Positions 8,626-16,958 of a stretch of 64,000 nucleotides of DNA are shown here, in pieces; position 1 is the stretch's first letter; each line of letters begins with the position of its first letter. The stretch comes from an uncultured Collinsella sp. Lineage in GTDB: Bacteria; Actinomycetota; Coriobacteriia; Coriobacteriales; Coriobacteriaceae. A model generated the notes under the pieces. That model saw only the letters and a list, made by a program, of their open reading frames with translations. It was not told the origin of the DNA and ran no database searches. Made by a program: the position numbers and the translations under genes. The stretch lies in assembly GCA_937934165.1 (NCBI GenBank), contig CALGZX010000135.1:12912-76911 (forward strand). Direction: 5' to 3'.

Positions 8626-10383
8626 ATGTTCGCCTCATTCCAAAAGAAGTATTTCCTATCCGATAAAGGCATCGCCGGCGTAAAACGCGGCATCTTCTGG
8701 ACCACGCTCACCAATCTCATTACCATGGCCGGCATGGGCTTTTTATTCCTGGTTATGGCCGGCTTTGTCGAGCATCTCGCCAGCGGGGCTGACCTGCCGG
8801 ATGCCCTGCCGATCGTGGGCGGCCTCCTGGTCTTTTTCGTGTTGCTCTTTGCCTCTAACTGGCAGCAGTATTACTACACCTACTGCATCTTTTACGAGGA
8901 GTGCGGCAAGCAGCGTATGGAGATCGCCGAGCGCTTGCGCAAACTGCCGCTGTCGTTTTTTGGTCGTCGTGATCTGGCCGATTTAACCGAGACTATCATG
9001 GGTGACGTCCAGGCCATGGAGCACGCCTACAGCCACGTGCTGGGAGAGCTTTGGGGTGCCATCATCGCAAGCGCCATTGTCTTCGTGGCGTCGCTGTTCT
9101 TTTGCTGGCAGCTGGCGATCGCGGCGTTTTGGAGCGTTCCCGTGGCCTTTGCCGTGCTGTATCTAACACGCGGCCCCATGACTCCGGTGTTCGATCGCGT
9201 GCGCGCCGAGAAGGTCAAGGTTACCGAGGCAATTCAAGAGACGCTCGACTGCGTTCGCGAGATCCGCGCCACCAACCAGGAGGCCCATTATCTTGAGGGG
9301 CTCAACGTTGTGATCGATGCCGAGGAGCGCGAGACCACCAAGGGCGAGCTCTCTAACGGGCTTTTGGTCAACTCCGCCTTTGCCATCCTGCGTCTGGGCA
9401 TTGCCACCACGCTGGTCACGGGCGCCGCGATGGTCGCCTCCGGGCAGGTCGACTTTTTGGTGATGTTTGCCTTCCTGCTTATGGTGAGCCGTATCTATGC
9501 GCCCTTTGACCAGGCGTTAATGTTAATGTCCGAGCTGTTTGTCGCCGAGTCGTCTGCCAAGCGCATGCGTTCCATCATGGAAGAGCCTGTGGCGCGGGGC
9601 AGCGAGAAATTCGAGCCCGCGGGCCACGATGTGGTGTTCGATCACGTGGCATTTGGCTATGGTGCGGGCGAGGACGGCCGCGCCGGCGAGAAAGTTCTTA
9701 CCGATGTGAGCTTTACCGCCAAGGAAGGCGAGGTCACGGCACTAGTCGGTCCTTCGGGCTCTGGCAAGTCTACGGTGAGCCGCCTGGCCGCGCGCTTTTG
9801 GGATGCCACCGCGGGCAAGGTTACCGTGGGTGGCGTGGATGTTGCGAGCGTTGATCCCGAGGTACTGCTGCGTGATTACGCCATTGTGTTCCAAGACGTG
9901 CTGCTCTTTGACGACACGGTGATGGGAAACATCCGCCTCGGTCGTCGTGATGCCACCGACGAGGAAGTGCTTGCGGCCGCGCGTGCCGCCAACTGCGACG
10001 AGTTCGTGAACCGCATGCCGCAGGGCTACGACACCATGATCGGTGAGAACGGCTCCAAACTCTCCGGCGGCGAGCGCCAGCGCATCTCTATCGCCCGTGC
10101 GCTGCTCAAAGACGCGCCTATCGTACTGTTGGACGAGGCGACGGCGAGCTTGGATGTGGAGAACGAGACCGTGGTGCAACAGGCACTCTCCCGTCTGCTT
10201 ACAGGTAAGACGGTTATCGTTATTGCCCACCGTATGCGTACGGTGGAAAATGCCGACAAAATCGTTGTGCTCAAGGATGGCGTGGTTGCCGAGCAGGGCA
10301 CTCCGGCGCAGCTCAAGGCGGCAGGTGGAGAATTCGCCCGCATGGTTGCGCTGCAAAAGGAAGCGGCTGCCTGGCAGCTGTAG
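8626..10383 (+). CDS. ABC exporter half-transporter, subunit 2
   Basis: A 585-residue partner of the preceding gene. Membrane helices lie in residues about 25-300, Walker A GPSGSGKST at about 375, signature LSGGERQRISIARAL at about 479, and Walker B IVLLDEATASLDVENE at about 499. Its ATP site is fully canonical, unlike that of subunit 1. It starts directly at the stop codon of subunit 1, with GGGAGGCGAG as the ribosome site inside that gene. The pair resembles actinobacterial and enterobacterial exporters of the IrtAB/YbtPQ shape, but that likeness is from architecture only. Confidence 0.88.
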   Translation: MFASFQKKYFLSDKGIAGVKRGIFWTTLTNLITMAGMGFLFLVMAGFVEHLASGADLPDALPIVGGLLVFFVLLFASNWQQYYYTYCIFYEECGKQRMEIAERLRKLPLSFFGRRDLADLTETIMGDVQAMEHAYSHVLGELWGAIIASAIVFVASLFFCWQLAIAAFWSVPVAFAVLYLTRGPMTPVFDRVRAEKVKVTEAIQETLDCVREIRATNQEAHYLEGLNVVIDAEERETTKGELSNGLLVNSAFAILRLGIATTLVTGAAMVASGQVDFLVMFAFLLMVSRIYAPFDQALMLMSELFVAESSAKRMRSIMEEPVARGSEKFEPAGHDVVFDHVAFGYGAGEDGRAGEKVLTDVSFTAKEGEVTALVGPSGSGKSTVSRLAARFWDATAGKVTVGGVDVASVDPEVLLRDYAIVFQDVLLFDDTVMGNIRLGRRDATDEEVLAAARAANCDEFVNRMPQGYDTMIGENGSKLSGGERQRISIARALLKDAPIVLLDEATASLDVENETVVQQALSRLLTGKTVIVIAHRMRTVENADKIVVLKDGVVAEQGTPAQLKAAGGEFARMVALQKEAAAWQL

Positions 10384-10407
10384 GACTGTGGCAAAGGGAC
10401 TGTCCCT

Positions 10408-10440
10408 AATGTGACAAAGGGACAGTCCCTTTGTCACATT
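10408..10440. terminator. palindromic terminator-like hairpin
   Basis: AATGTGACAAAGGGAC (10408-10423) and its exact complement (10425-10440) are separated by one base. It lies 25 bp after the ABC gene and shares GGGACAG...TTTGT with the 33-bp hairpins at 1665 and 34820. Confidence 0.65.
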
Positions 10441-10458
10441 GTGGGGAGGTGGAAATCG

Positions 10459-10636
10459 AAGGTGAATACTTTTCCGCGAAGTGAACGACCTTATTTGGAC
10501 CCTCGGAGCATCGACACTTTTAGGAGCTGGTTTCCTGCGGTTTTGCCAAGTTTTTCCCGCGGTTTTGTTGGCGAAAAATGCGGATGTTTCAGGGGTTCGA
10601 TTTGACTCGTTCACTTCGCGAAAAAGTATTCACCTT
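10459..10636. repeat. MITE-like element with 30-bp inverted ends
   Basis: The left end (10459-10488, AAGGTGAATACTTTTCCGCG...) and right end (10607-10636) are inverted copies with one mismatch in 30. The 118-base middle has no coding potential. Size and structure resemble a miniature inverted-repeat element; I saw no second copy in this window and no clear target duplication. Confidence 0.6.
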
Positions 10637-10858
10637 TGATTCGCAAGGGCGGGGGCGGATACCCGTGGGGGTGCGGATTTGCATCGTGGTGAGTGAACCG
10701 CCGAGTACCGGGCGGTCTGGACCGCATGTTTTCAAAAAGTTAGCCATTGTTGACCAAATAGTTATACTAAACTGTTCTCAAAAGCGTGCTCGAGCAAACT
10801 AATGAACTCGGGTGCTAAGGCACCATGCCGCGCTTGTGCGGCAAAAGGGAGAAGCAAC

Positions 10859-11104
10859 ATGAAGAAGTCGACGTTCAATACCCTGCTTGTCGGTGGCGGT
10901 TTTCTGCTTGGCACGGCCGGCATCAAGCTGCTTACCAGCGCTCCGGTCAAGAATGCCTGCGTGCAGGGTATCGCGTGCGGCATGCGCATCAAGAACGGCT
11001 ACCAGGACATGGTCGAGCAGGCCAAGGCCAATGTCGATGACATGGTTGCCGAGGCTGCCTACATCACCCAGAGCGAGGCCGCTGCTGACGAGGCAGCCGA
11101 GTAA
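10859..11104 (+). CDS. DUF6110-like small membrane-associated protein
   Basis: An 81-residue protein. The N-terminal segment NTLLVGGGFLLGTAGIKLLTS is hydrophobic and glycine-rich, and the C-terminal part is an acidic helix. The pattern matches the coriobacterial and clostridial DUF6110 family as I know it, which sits next to heavy-metal P-type ATPases. Here the ATPase starts 18 bp downstream. GGGAGAAG precedes ATG 10859. The likely role is an accessory factor, possibly a metal chaperone or membrane partner of the pump; this is inference from position. Confidence 0.75.
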   Translation: MKKSTFNTLLVGGGFLLGTAGIKLLTSAPVKNACVQGIACGMRIKNGYQDMVEQAKANVDDMVAEAAYITQSEAAADEAAE

Positions 11105-11122
11105 CGCTCCCAGGCACAAACT

Positions 11123-13198
11123 ATGAGATTCTCGATTATTAGCGAGATCCCCGGCAGGACCCGTCTTCAATTGGCGGGTCCTGTGCCAGAGAGCGATCTC
11201 GACGCACTTCTTAAGCTCAGCGGCGATATCGACGGCGTGCACAAGGTGCGCGTTTATGGCCGTATTGGCCAGATGGCGCTGGAGTACGACGAGCCGCGCC
11301 GCGCAAGCGTGCTCGACGCCTTGGGCGCACTCGATGCCCAGGCCATTGCCGACGCAAAGACGGGTTACGTGATGCAGCTTGAGCCACGCAAGCACAAGCT
11401 CGTCATGGATCTTGCCACACTTATCGGCGCCCACTACGCGCGCCGCTGGTTCTTGCCGACGCCCCTGCGTGCGGTGTTTGTCGTGGCCGGTTACATGGCA
11501 TTTTTGCGCGCTGCCCTTCATGAGCTGGCGCAGCCGCGCCTGACCGTTCCTGTGCTCGACGCTTCGGCCATCGGCATTTCGTTCGTCAAACGTGATGTCG
11601 ACACCGCGGGCCAGACGATGTTCCTGCTCAACGTGGGCGAGCTGCTCGAGGACTACACCCGCGCCATGAGCGAAAACGAGCTCATCAACTCGCTGCTCGA
11701 CGTGCCCGACAAGGCGCAAAAAGTGGTCGGCGACACCGAGGTGAGCGTTGCCGCGACCGAGCTTGAGCCCGGCGACTTGGTAGCCGTGCGCACCGGCATG
11801 TCCATCTGCATTGACGGTGTGGTCGAGCGGGGAAGCGCCATGGTCAACCAGGCGACCCTGACCGGCGAGCCGCTGGCCGTCGAGCGCAGCGCGGGCGATG
11901 ACGTGTTCGCCGGCACCGTCGTGGAAGACGGCAGCATCTTGGTGCGCGTGCGCGCCAACACGGCACAGACCAAGCTGCGCTCGATCGTCTCGCTCGTGCA
12001 GACGGCCGACTCGCTCAAGTCCGAGGGCCAGTCGCACATGGAAGACCTCGCCAACAAGATCGTCCCGTGGAACTTCCTGCTTGCGGGCTTGGTTGCACTC
12101 ACCACGCGTAGCCTCATCAAGACCTCGGCGGCGCTGATGGTCGACTACTCGTGCGCACTCAAGCTTACGGGCTCCGTCGCCGTCATGACCGCTATGAGCG
12201 ATGCTGCCAAGATGGGCGTCATGGTCAAGGGCGCGAAGTACTTTGAGTCGTTTGCCAAGGCCGATACCATTGTCTTTGACAAGACCGGTACGCTGACCGA
12301 GGCCCAGCCGCGCCTAGCTTGCGTGCTCACGACCGACGGCTGGAGCGAGGATGAGGTCCTGCGCCTTTCCGCTTGCTTGGAGGAGCATTTCCCGCATCCG
12401 GTGGCGCGTGCCGTGGTCAACGCCGCCCGCGAGCGCGGGCTCGAGCATCGCGAGCGCCATGCTGCCGTCGAGTACATCGTGGCACACGGCATCGCTTCGT
12501 CCATCGAAGGACGTCGCGCGATTATCGGCTCGGCACACTTTGTGTTTGAGGATGAGGGCGCGCAGCTCGAGTCCGACATAAAGGAGCGCATCGAGTCCCA
12601 GATGCAGGGCCTGTCGCCGCTGTATCTGGCGGTCGACGGCACCGTTGTGGGCGTGCTCGGTATCGAGGACCCGCTTAAGCCCGGGGTCCGCGAGGCCATC
12701 GCCGACTTGCACGCGTTGGGCGTTAAGCACGTGGTCATGCTCACGGGCGACTCGGAGCGCACGGCCGAGCGCATTGCTCGCGAGGCAGGTGTCGACGAGT
12801 TTAAGGCCGAGCTGCTGCCCGAGGACAAGTACGCGTATGTGGAGCGCATTAAGTGCGAGGGGCGCCACGTTGCCATGGTGGGCGACGGCGTCAACGACTC
12901 ACCGGCGCTGGGTCTGGCCGATGTGGGTCTGGCCATGGGCGGTGGAAGCGACATCGCCAAGGAGGTCGCCGATATCATCCTGACCGATACAGATCTGGCC
13001 GCAATCGTGCGCCTGCGCCGCATGAGTCAGGGGCTTATCGACCGTCTGTCGAGTTCGTATTCCAAGGTGATGCTCACCAACTCGGCGCTGTTGGCATTGG
13101 GTATTACCGGCATGATCACTCCGCAGACGTCGTCACTGCTGCACAACGGCTCAACGATTGCCTACAGCCTGGGCAACGCAAAGGCGTACCTGCGCTAG
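11123..13198 (+). CDS. heavy-metal-type P-type ATPase with YSC in place of CPC
   Basis: A 691-residue pump of the P1B type. The N-terminus (GRTRLQLAG) looks like a heavy-metal-associated fold but lacks CxxC. The phosphorylated aspartate is D386 in FDKTGTLTE. TGEPLAV (actuator), the HP-type block FPHPVARAVV, MLTGDSERTA and GDGVNDSPALG are all intact. The membrane motif that normally reads CPC is VDYSCALKL, so one cysteine remains and the proline is lost. Variants of this kind occur in transporters of other transition metals, so copper should not be assumed. It follows the DUF6110-like gene closely. A terminator lies at 13218-13259. Confidence 0.88.
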   Translation: MRFSIISEIPGRTRLQLAGPVPESDLDALLKLSGDIDGVHKVRVYGRIGQMALEYDEPRRASVLDALGALDAQAIADAKTGYVMQLEPRKHKLVMDLATLIGAHYARRWFLPTPLRAVFVVAGYMAFLRAALHELAQPRLTVPVLDASAIGISFVKRDVDTAGQTMFLLNVGELLEDYTRAMSENELINSLLDVPDKAQKVVGDTEVSVAATELEPGDLVAVRTGMSICIDGVVERGSAMVNQATLTGEPLAVERSAGDDVFAGTVVEDGSILVRVRANTAQTKLRSIVSLVQTADSLKSEGQSHMEDLANKIVPWNFLLAGLVALTTRSLIKTSAALMVDYSCALKLTGSVAVMTAMSDAAKMGVMVKGAKYFESFAKADTIVFDKTGTLTEAQPRLACVLTTDGWSEDEVLRLSACLEEHFPHPVARAVVNAARERGLEHRERHAAVEYIVAHGIASSIEGRRAIIGSAHFVFEDEGAQLESDIKERIESQMQGLSPLYLAVDGTVVGVLGIEDPLKPGVREAIADLHALGVKHVVMLTGDSERTAERIAREAGVDEFKAELLPEDKYAYVERIKCEGRHVAMVGDGVNDSPALGLADVGLAMGGGSDIAKEVADIILTDTDLAAIVRLRRMSQGLIDRLSSSYSKVMLTNSALLALGITGMITPQTSSLLHNGSTIAYSLGNAKAYLR

Positions 13199-13217
13199 CG
13201 CTTTTACTTAAGTTTTT

Positions 13218-13264
13218 GGCCTGCATTTGGGCGGTGTTGCAGCCGCCAGAATGCAGGCCTTTTG
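13218..13264 (+). terminator. terminator of the P-type ATPase unit
   Basis: GGCCTGCATT (13218-13227) pairs with AATGCAGGCC (13250-13259), with an inner GCGG/CCGC stem and a TTTT run after it. Confidence 0.8.
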
Positions 13265-13336
13265 CGTTTGACCATGTGCTAGCAGAAATATATAGTTGTG
13301 CTAGCTCAGATAGCAAAAGTCGAAGGTGAGGTTGAG

Positions 13337-13690
13337 ATGGGTGCTGTTAGCGGCGTGGCGCAGGTGAACGTTCGCGTGGATCGCCAGGTCAAGAACCGTG
13401 CCGAGGAGGCGCTGCGGCTTTCGGGCGGGTCGCTGCCCGAGCTCATCAAAAAGGTGGTGGCCAAGGTCGCGCAGGGTGGCGGGCAGTGCGAGGAAGTGCT
13501 TGCGGCCGTCGACGACCGGCAGCAGGCCGTCGCGCCCGATAATCCGTTCGCCGCGTCGTGGGCAGCGGCAGACCGGCTTTATGCAGATATGGGCATCGCT
13601 GCGTCGCCTGTATCCGACGATCGCGATTGGGACACAATCTATTCCGAAGCCATGGACGAGCGCTATCGCCAAAAGGGGATGATCCTGTGA
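13337..13690 (+). CDS. RelB/DinJ-like antitoxin
   Basis: A 117-residue protein whose N-terminus (AQVNVRVDRQVKNRAEEALRL) has the ribbon-helix-helix pattern of RelB/DinJ antitoxins: a beta strand with alternating residues, then two helices. The C-terminal half (about 55-117) is charged and would bind and neutralise the toxin. I prefer ATG 13337 over the in-frame upstream start at 13298 because GAGGTGAGG lies just ahead. Its stop overlaps the GTG start of the PIN gene, the tight coupling typical of type II toxin-antitoxin pairs. Confidence 0.7.
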   Translation: MGAVSGVAQVNVRVDRQVKNRAEEALRLSGGSLPELIKKVVAKVAQGGGQCEEVLAAVDDRQQAVAPDNPFAASWAAADRLYADMGIAASPVSDDRDWDTIYSEAMDERYRQKGMIL

Positions 13691-14202
13691 GCGGGGCTCC
13701 CCTCAAAATAATGGTGGATGCCAACGTATGGGTCGATTCGTTTTGCGCCGACCATGCCGAGTCGCTTGCCGCACGCGCGTTTATTGGGCAGGCGACGGAG
13801 GCGGGGGCATTGCTGTTCTTTCCGGTGCATATCGCCAAGGACGTGCTGTACGTTGTCCAACACGAACTGAAGCGCAGCGTTCTTGCCAGCGGGGGAGCGC
13901 TCGACGAGGCATCTGCCCGTGCAATTGGCGATGCGGCGTTGGCGTTTGTTCGGAACATGACCGAAAACGCCACGGCCGTGGGCGCAGATGCGTCGGACCT
14001 TTGGCTGGCCGACAAATACTTAGCGCTCCATCGCGATTACGAGGACAACTTGGTACTCGCCGCGTGCAAGCGCGCGCAGGTCGATTACTTGGTGACCAAC
14101 GATCGTAAGCTGCTCGAACATGCCGATCTTGCAGCAAAGACACCTCGTCAAATGATGCCGATTCTTGCTTTGGCCGAACGTGGTGGCGTGGCTATCGGTT
14201 GA
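13687..14202 (+). CDS. PIN-domain ribonuclease toxin
   Basis: A 171-residue PIN-domain protein. The acidic metal-binding residues are visible: D11 in IMVDANVWVD, the central aspartate in HRDYEDNLVLAAC, and the terminal VTND. I chose GTG 13687, which overlaps the antitoxin stop; ATG 13711 is possible but would remove the first strand. In this family the protein cuts RNA when the antitoxin is degraded. The RelB-type partner rather than a VapB-type one is a slightly unusual pairing. Confidence 0.8.
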   Translation: MSGAPLKIMVDANVWVDSFCADHAESLAARAFIGQATEAGALLFFPVHIAKDVLYVVQHELKRSVLASGGALDEASARAIGDAALAFVRNMTENATAVGADASDLWLADKYLALHRDYEDNLVLAACKRAQVDYLVTNDRKLLEHADLAAKTPRQMMPILALAERGGVAIG

Positions 14203-14260
14203 CGCGAACTGTTTGCGGGCCTCTTGGACGACGATGCGCCAAGGGACCCGCGTCTGCTAT

Positions 14261-14695
14261 TTACAAAAGCTCGGCCTTGATGGCGGGACTTTCTGCGAGC
14301 TTTTCGGCGGCCTTTTCGTCGGAGCTGTCGAGTGCTGCCAGACTGCGGTAGACCCACTCATTGGCCTGGGTGTTCTTGACGCCTGCGGTCTGCATAAGGG
14401 CGCCTACCTCGCGGATTGCTGCGAACAGATCGGCTTTGGGACCCGCGAGCTCGACCTCGATGCCGTGGTAGGCGGCCACGCCGCGGTTCTCACTCACGTG
14501 GTCGATAAAGCCCTCGACGGTCTCAAGCTGCTGGGCGAGAGCTGCATCATCGTCAGCGTCCAGCGCAACAAGGGCGTTCGAAACCGTGAGGGCGGGATGT
14601 CCGCAGGGGACAAAGCCTTCGATGACATCCATAGCTTCGGTAATGGTTGAGCCCAGGCCTGCGAGGGCATTGACGAGTTGCTGCTTGGTATCCAT
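14261..14695 (-). CDS. conserved hypothetical protein, 144 aa
   Basis: I do not recognise this protein. It is acidic and mostly helical, with no membrane segment and no signal peptide, and begins MDTKQQLVNALAGLGS. The start has AAGGA upstream on the minus strand. It sits alone between the PIN toxin, which converges on it, and ssrA, which is divergent. Amino-acid composition and codon use match the neighbouring core genes, so it is probably a native gene. Confidence 0.6.
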   Translation of the reverse strand: MDTKQQLVNALAGLGSTITEAMDVIEGFVPCGHPALTVSNALVALDADDDAALAQQLETVEGFIDHVSENRGVAAYHGIEVELAGPKADLFAAIREVGALMQTAGVKNTQANEWVYRSLAALDSSDEKAAEKLAESPAIKAELL

Positions 14696-14932
14696 AACGG
14701 TCCTTTCGACGGGTCAATTTTGCTTGGCGAAAATATACGTGACGCGATCGGTAGCAAAAGTGCGAAGTGCGGAGCACATTGGGGTCTTCACAGCTCGTGC
14801 ATAGAACAGCTGTCCGCTTTCAGAACGTGGTAAGATAACACTCCACAAGCGGGGCCCGCCCCACATGTTCCTTGAAAAGTCGACGGGTGTTGGGTACTCG
14901 TGCCCAATGCCATCCAGACTTTCCCGACATTC

Positions 14933-15296
14933 GGGGGCGACTGGTTTCGACACGATAGCTCTGAGAGAGGAAGCAAGCCGAGGTCTCCTCGCCTCGTTAA
15001 ACAGGGGTACCGTCAAATTGAATTGACAACAACTCTTCTTTTGAGCCTATGGCTCTCGCTGCTTAGTTTATAGCGGCGCGTCAACCCGGTGATTTCCCCG
15101 ACACCGGCGCGACGTCATTTTAGGGGAATGCTCCTGCGCACGTAATCGGTATGGCGCAGGCTAAGACCGAACCGGTTAGGACGCCGCGAGCGTGTCGCTG
15201 CGCGCAAAGCGTCCGAGACAAAATCAGCGACTGAGCTTGGAGATGCCAATCAGGGGGCTTTCGTGGACCGGAGTTCGATTCTCCGCGCCTCCACCA
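14933..15296 (+). ncRNA. ssrA: transfer-messenger RNA (tmRNA)
   Basis: The 5' end GGGGGCGACTGGTTTCGAC and 3' end GGAGTTCGATTCTCCGCGCC TCCACCA form the tRNA-like domain, with CCA encoded. The tag frame runs 15025-15063 and encodes DNNSSFEPMALAA, probably preceded by the tRNA-carried alanine, followed by TAG at 15064. Pseudoknot stems are visible between the tag and the 3' domain. It rescues stalled ribosomes and marks the stalled product for proteolysis through the terminal ALAA. A terminator follows at 15305. Confidence 0.96.
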
Positions 15297-15304
15297 TAAG
15301 TAAC

Positions 15305-15340
15305 AGGCAGGTAGATACTCATATCTACCTGCCTTTTTAT
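15305..15340 (+). terminator. ssrA terminator
   Basis: AGGCAGGTAGAT (15305-15316) pairs with ATCTACCTGCCT (15323-15334), followed by a T run. It lies nine bases after the tmRNA CCA. Confidence 0.9.
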
Positions 15341-15347
15341 TTATTGT

Positions 15348-15388
15348 CCGTACCGCGGAGAATCGAACTCTATGCAGGGCGCGGGCGT
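15348..15388. repeat. 41-bp direct repeat with inverted tmRNA T-arm, copy 1
   Basis: It contains CGCGGAGAATCGAACTC (15354-15370), the exact reverse complement of the tmRNA segment 15271-15287. It matches 15560-15600 at 40 of 41 positions. Confidence 0.75.
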
Positions 15389-15559
15389 AAAGAAAACGCG
15401 TAAGCGTTTTTAGCCCGCGGGCGAGGACGCCGACAGGCGGCCGAAGCCGGTGCGGATTTGCGAAGCAAATACGCGGATTCTCCGCGCAACGCCCCAGCCC
15501 AATATAGATGCGATGCCGATCGGGCGTCTTGCCCCGGTCTCGCCCCATCAACGGATCCA

Positions 15560-15600
15560 CCGTACCGCGGAGAATCGAACTCTGTGCAGGGCGCGGGCGT
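15560..15600. repeat. 41-bp direct repeat with inverted tmRNA T-arm, copy 2
   Basis: Second copy, 212 bp after the first, with the same 17-base inverted tmRNA segment at 15566-15582. The repeats continue with weaker likeness (AGCAAACGCTA against AGAAAACGCGTAA). Confidence 0.75.
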
Positions 15601-15626
15601 TAAGCAAACGCTACGGCAACGCAGGG

Positions 15627-15843
15627 TGGGACGCGCTTTCCCAATGGCGGCCCAGGCGGAAAGCACGTCCCGGAATCCGCATTCAGACTGGGACGTAGTT
15701 TCCGGATGGCACATCAAGCGGAAACTGCATCCCGGAATCCTCATTCGGAATGGGATTCATCTTCCTGATGACGGGCTCAGCGGAAAATGCGACCCGGAAT
15801 TTGCTCTGAGACCGGGACGCGCTTTCCCGTCGACTGCCCCGAC
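15627..15843. repeat. 62-bp tandem palindromic repeat, 3.5 units
   Basis: Units start at 15627, 15689, 15751 and 15813 (the last one partial), with a constant 62-bp period. Each begins YGGGAC or TGGGAT and carries CGGAA near position 31 and CCCGGAAT near 44. Within units 1 and 2, CTTTCC/GGAAAG and GTTTCC/GGAAAC are complementary, so the stem is kept while the bases change. Confidence 0.8.
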
Positions 15844-15922
15844 CCCTTAACTCCAAAACCTGCGCGCTTGCCATCCCAAAACTGGGTAGAAGAAAGCCAA
15901 AACGCAATCGCAGGAGGTCAAT

Positions 15923-16801
15923 ATGACTGCAGAAGATAAGGCAAAGAACGCCGGCAAGGTCGCGCTCGTTCTGGAGGGCGGCAGCTTCCGCGGGCAATTT
16001 ACCGCCGGCGTGCTCGACGTTCTCATGGAGGCTGGCGTCGAGATTCCGGCTGTCTACGGTGTATCGGCCGGTGCTCTCAACGGCGTGAACTACAAGTCGC
16101 ACCAGATCGGCCGTGCCAACCGCATCAACCTGGCTTTCTGCAACGACAGCCGTTTCATGGGCGCCGCATCGTTTGCGTCCACGGGTTCCATTGTGGGTTA
16201 CGACTTTATCTTCAATGATGTCCAGGACCGCCTGGATCCCTTTGACAACGAGACGTTCGATGCGAGCCCCATCGAGATGTACGCCGTCGCGACGGACATG
16301 CTCTTTGGAACCGCCACGTACCTGCCGGTCAAAAGCGCCGTGCTCGATCTCGATGCCGTGCGCGCATCGACCTCGTTGCCGCTGGTGACGCCGCCGGTCG
16401 AGATTGACGGGCACAAATACGTCGACGGCGGCGTGGCCGATTCGGTCCCCATCGAGCACGTGCTGGAGGAGGCGGGCTTCGATCGTGCGGTCGTCATTGT
16501 CACGCAGGACCGCTCGTACGAGAAAAAGCCCTACGAGTTTATGCCCGCCGCGCGCGCTCGCTATGCCGACTACCCTTATCTGCTCGAGGCTATCGAGACG
16601 CGCCACGACCGCTATAACATCCAGCGCATGCATCTGTGGAAGTATGAGCGCGAGGGCCGCGCACTGGTCGTTGCTCCGCAAAAGCCGGTCGAGGTCGGCC
16701 ACGTTGAGCACGATCCGGCAAAGCTCCTCGACTTGTATATTCAGGGCCGCCAGGAGGCAAAGCGCTTGCTCGGAGATATCGAGGCGTTTGTCGAGCGCTA
16801 G
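15923..16801 (+). CDS. patatin-like phospholipase
   Basis: A 292-residue cytosolic patatin-fold lipid acyl hydrolase. The oxyanion loop is LEGGSFRGQFTAG (17-29). The catalytic dyad is S48 in GVSAG and D168 in YVDGGVADS. No signal peptide or membrane helix is present. It resembles the bacterial RssA/YjjU-type single-domain patatins rather than secreted toxins such as ExoU. CAGGAGGT lies seven bases before ATG 15923. It is a single-gene unit; the ribosomal promoter follows it. Confidence 0.88.
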   Translation: MTAEDKAKNAGKVALVLEGGSFRGQFTAGVLDVLMEAGVEIPAVYGVSAGALNGVNYKSHQIGRANRINLAFCNDSRFMGAASFASTGSIVGYDFIFNDVQDRLDPFDNETFDASPIEMYAVATDMLFGTATYLPVKSAVLDLDAVRASTSLPLVTPPVEIDGHKYVDGGVADSVPIEHVLEEAGFDRAVVIVTQDRSYEKKPYEFMPAARARYADYPYLLEAIETRHDRYNIQRMHLWKYEREGRALVVAPQKPVEVGHVEHDPAKLLDLYIQGRQEAKRLLGDIEAFVER

Positions 16802-16864
16802 CGTCGCGACGTCATGACCCATGGACGACATGTGCAGAAACTCTGGTCGGAGCCAAAATACCTG

Positions 16865-16892
16865 TTGACTCGGGCGGCGAGCGGGGTAATAT
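16865..16892 (+). promoter_or_regulatory. promoter of rplM-rpsI
   Basis: TTGACT (16865-16870) and TAATAT (16887-16892) are 16 bp apart. The transcript would begin near 16900, about 60 bases before the rplM start, leaving a short leader in which ribosomal control could act. Confidence 0.7.
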
Positions 16893-16958
16893 GGACGGGT
16901 TACTTGCAGAGCCCCGTGAATCTCTGTAACAACACGTACTGTACATGGAGGAGTCTAA

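Larger units (their letters stand above)
10384..10858. other. 475-bp intergenic region with two structured repeats
   Basis: No gene seen. It holds a near loop-less 33-bp palindrome (10408-10440) and a 178-bp element with 30-bp inverted ends (10459-10636). The rest (10637-10858) presumably holds the promoter of the DUF6110/P-type ATPase unit. A TATACT-like TTATACTAA near 10761-10770 could be its -10. Confidence 0.5.
15341..15922. other. 582-bp non-coding repeat field after ssrA
   Basis: No convincing gene. It contains two 41-bp direct repeats carrying an inverted piece of the tmRNA 3' end (15348-15388, 15560-15600) and 3.5 copies of a 62-bp tandem palindromic unit (15627-15843), then the upstream region of the patatin gene. 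Confidence 0.6.

Noticed and set aside
15627..15843. CRISPR array
   Set aside because: The 62-bp units are directly adjacent and diverged along their whole length, with no constant repeat and variable spacer, and no cas genes are near.
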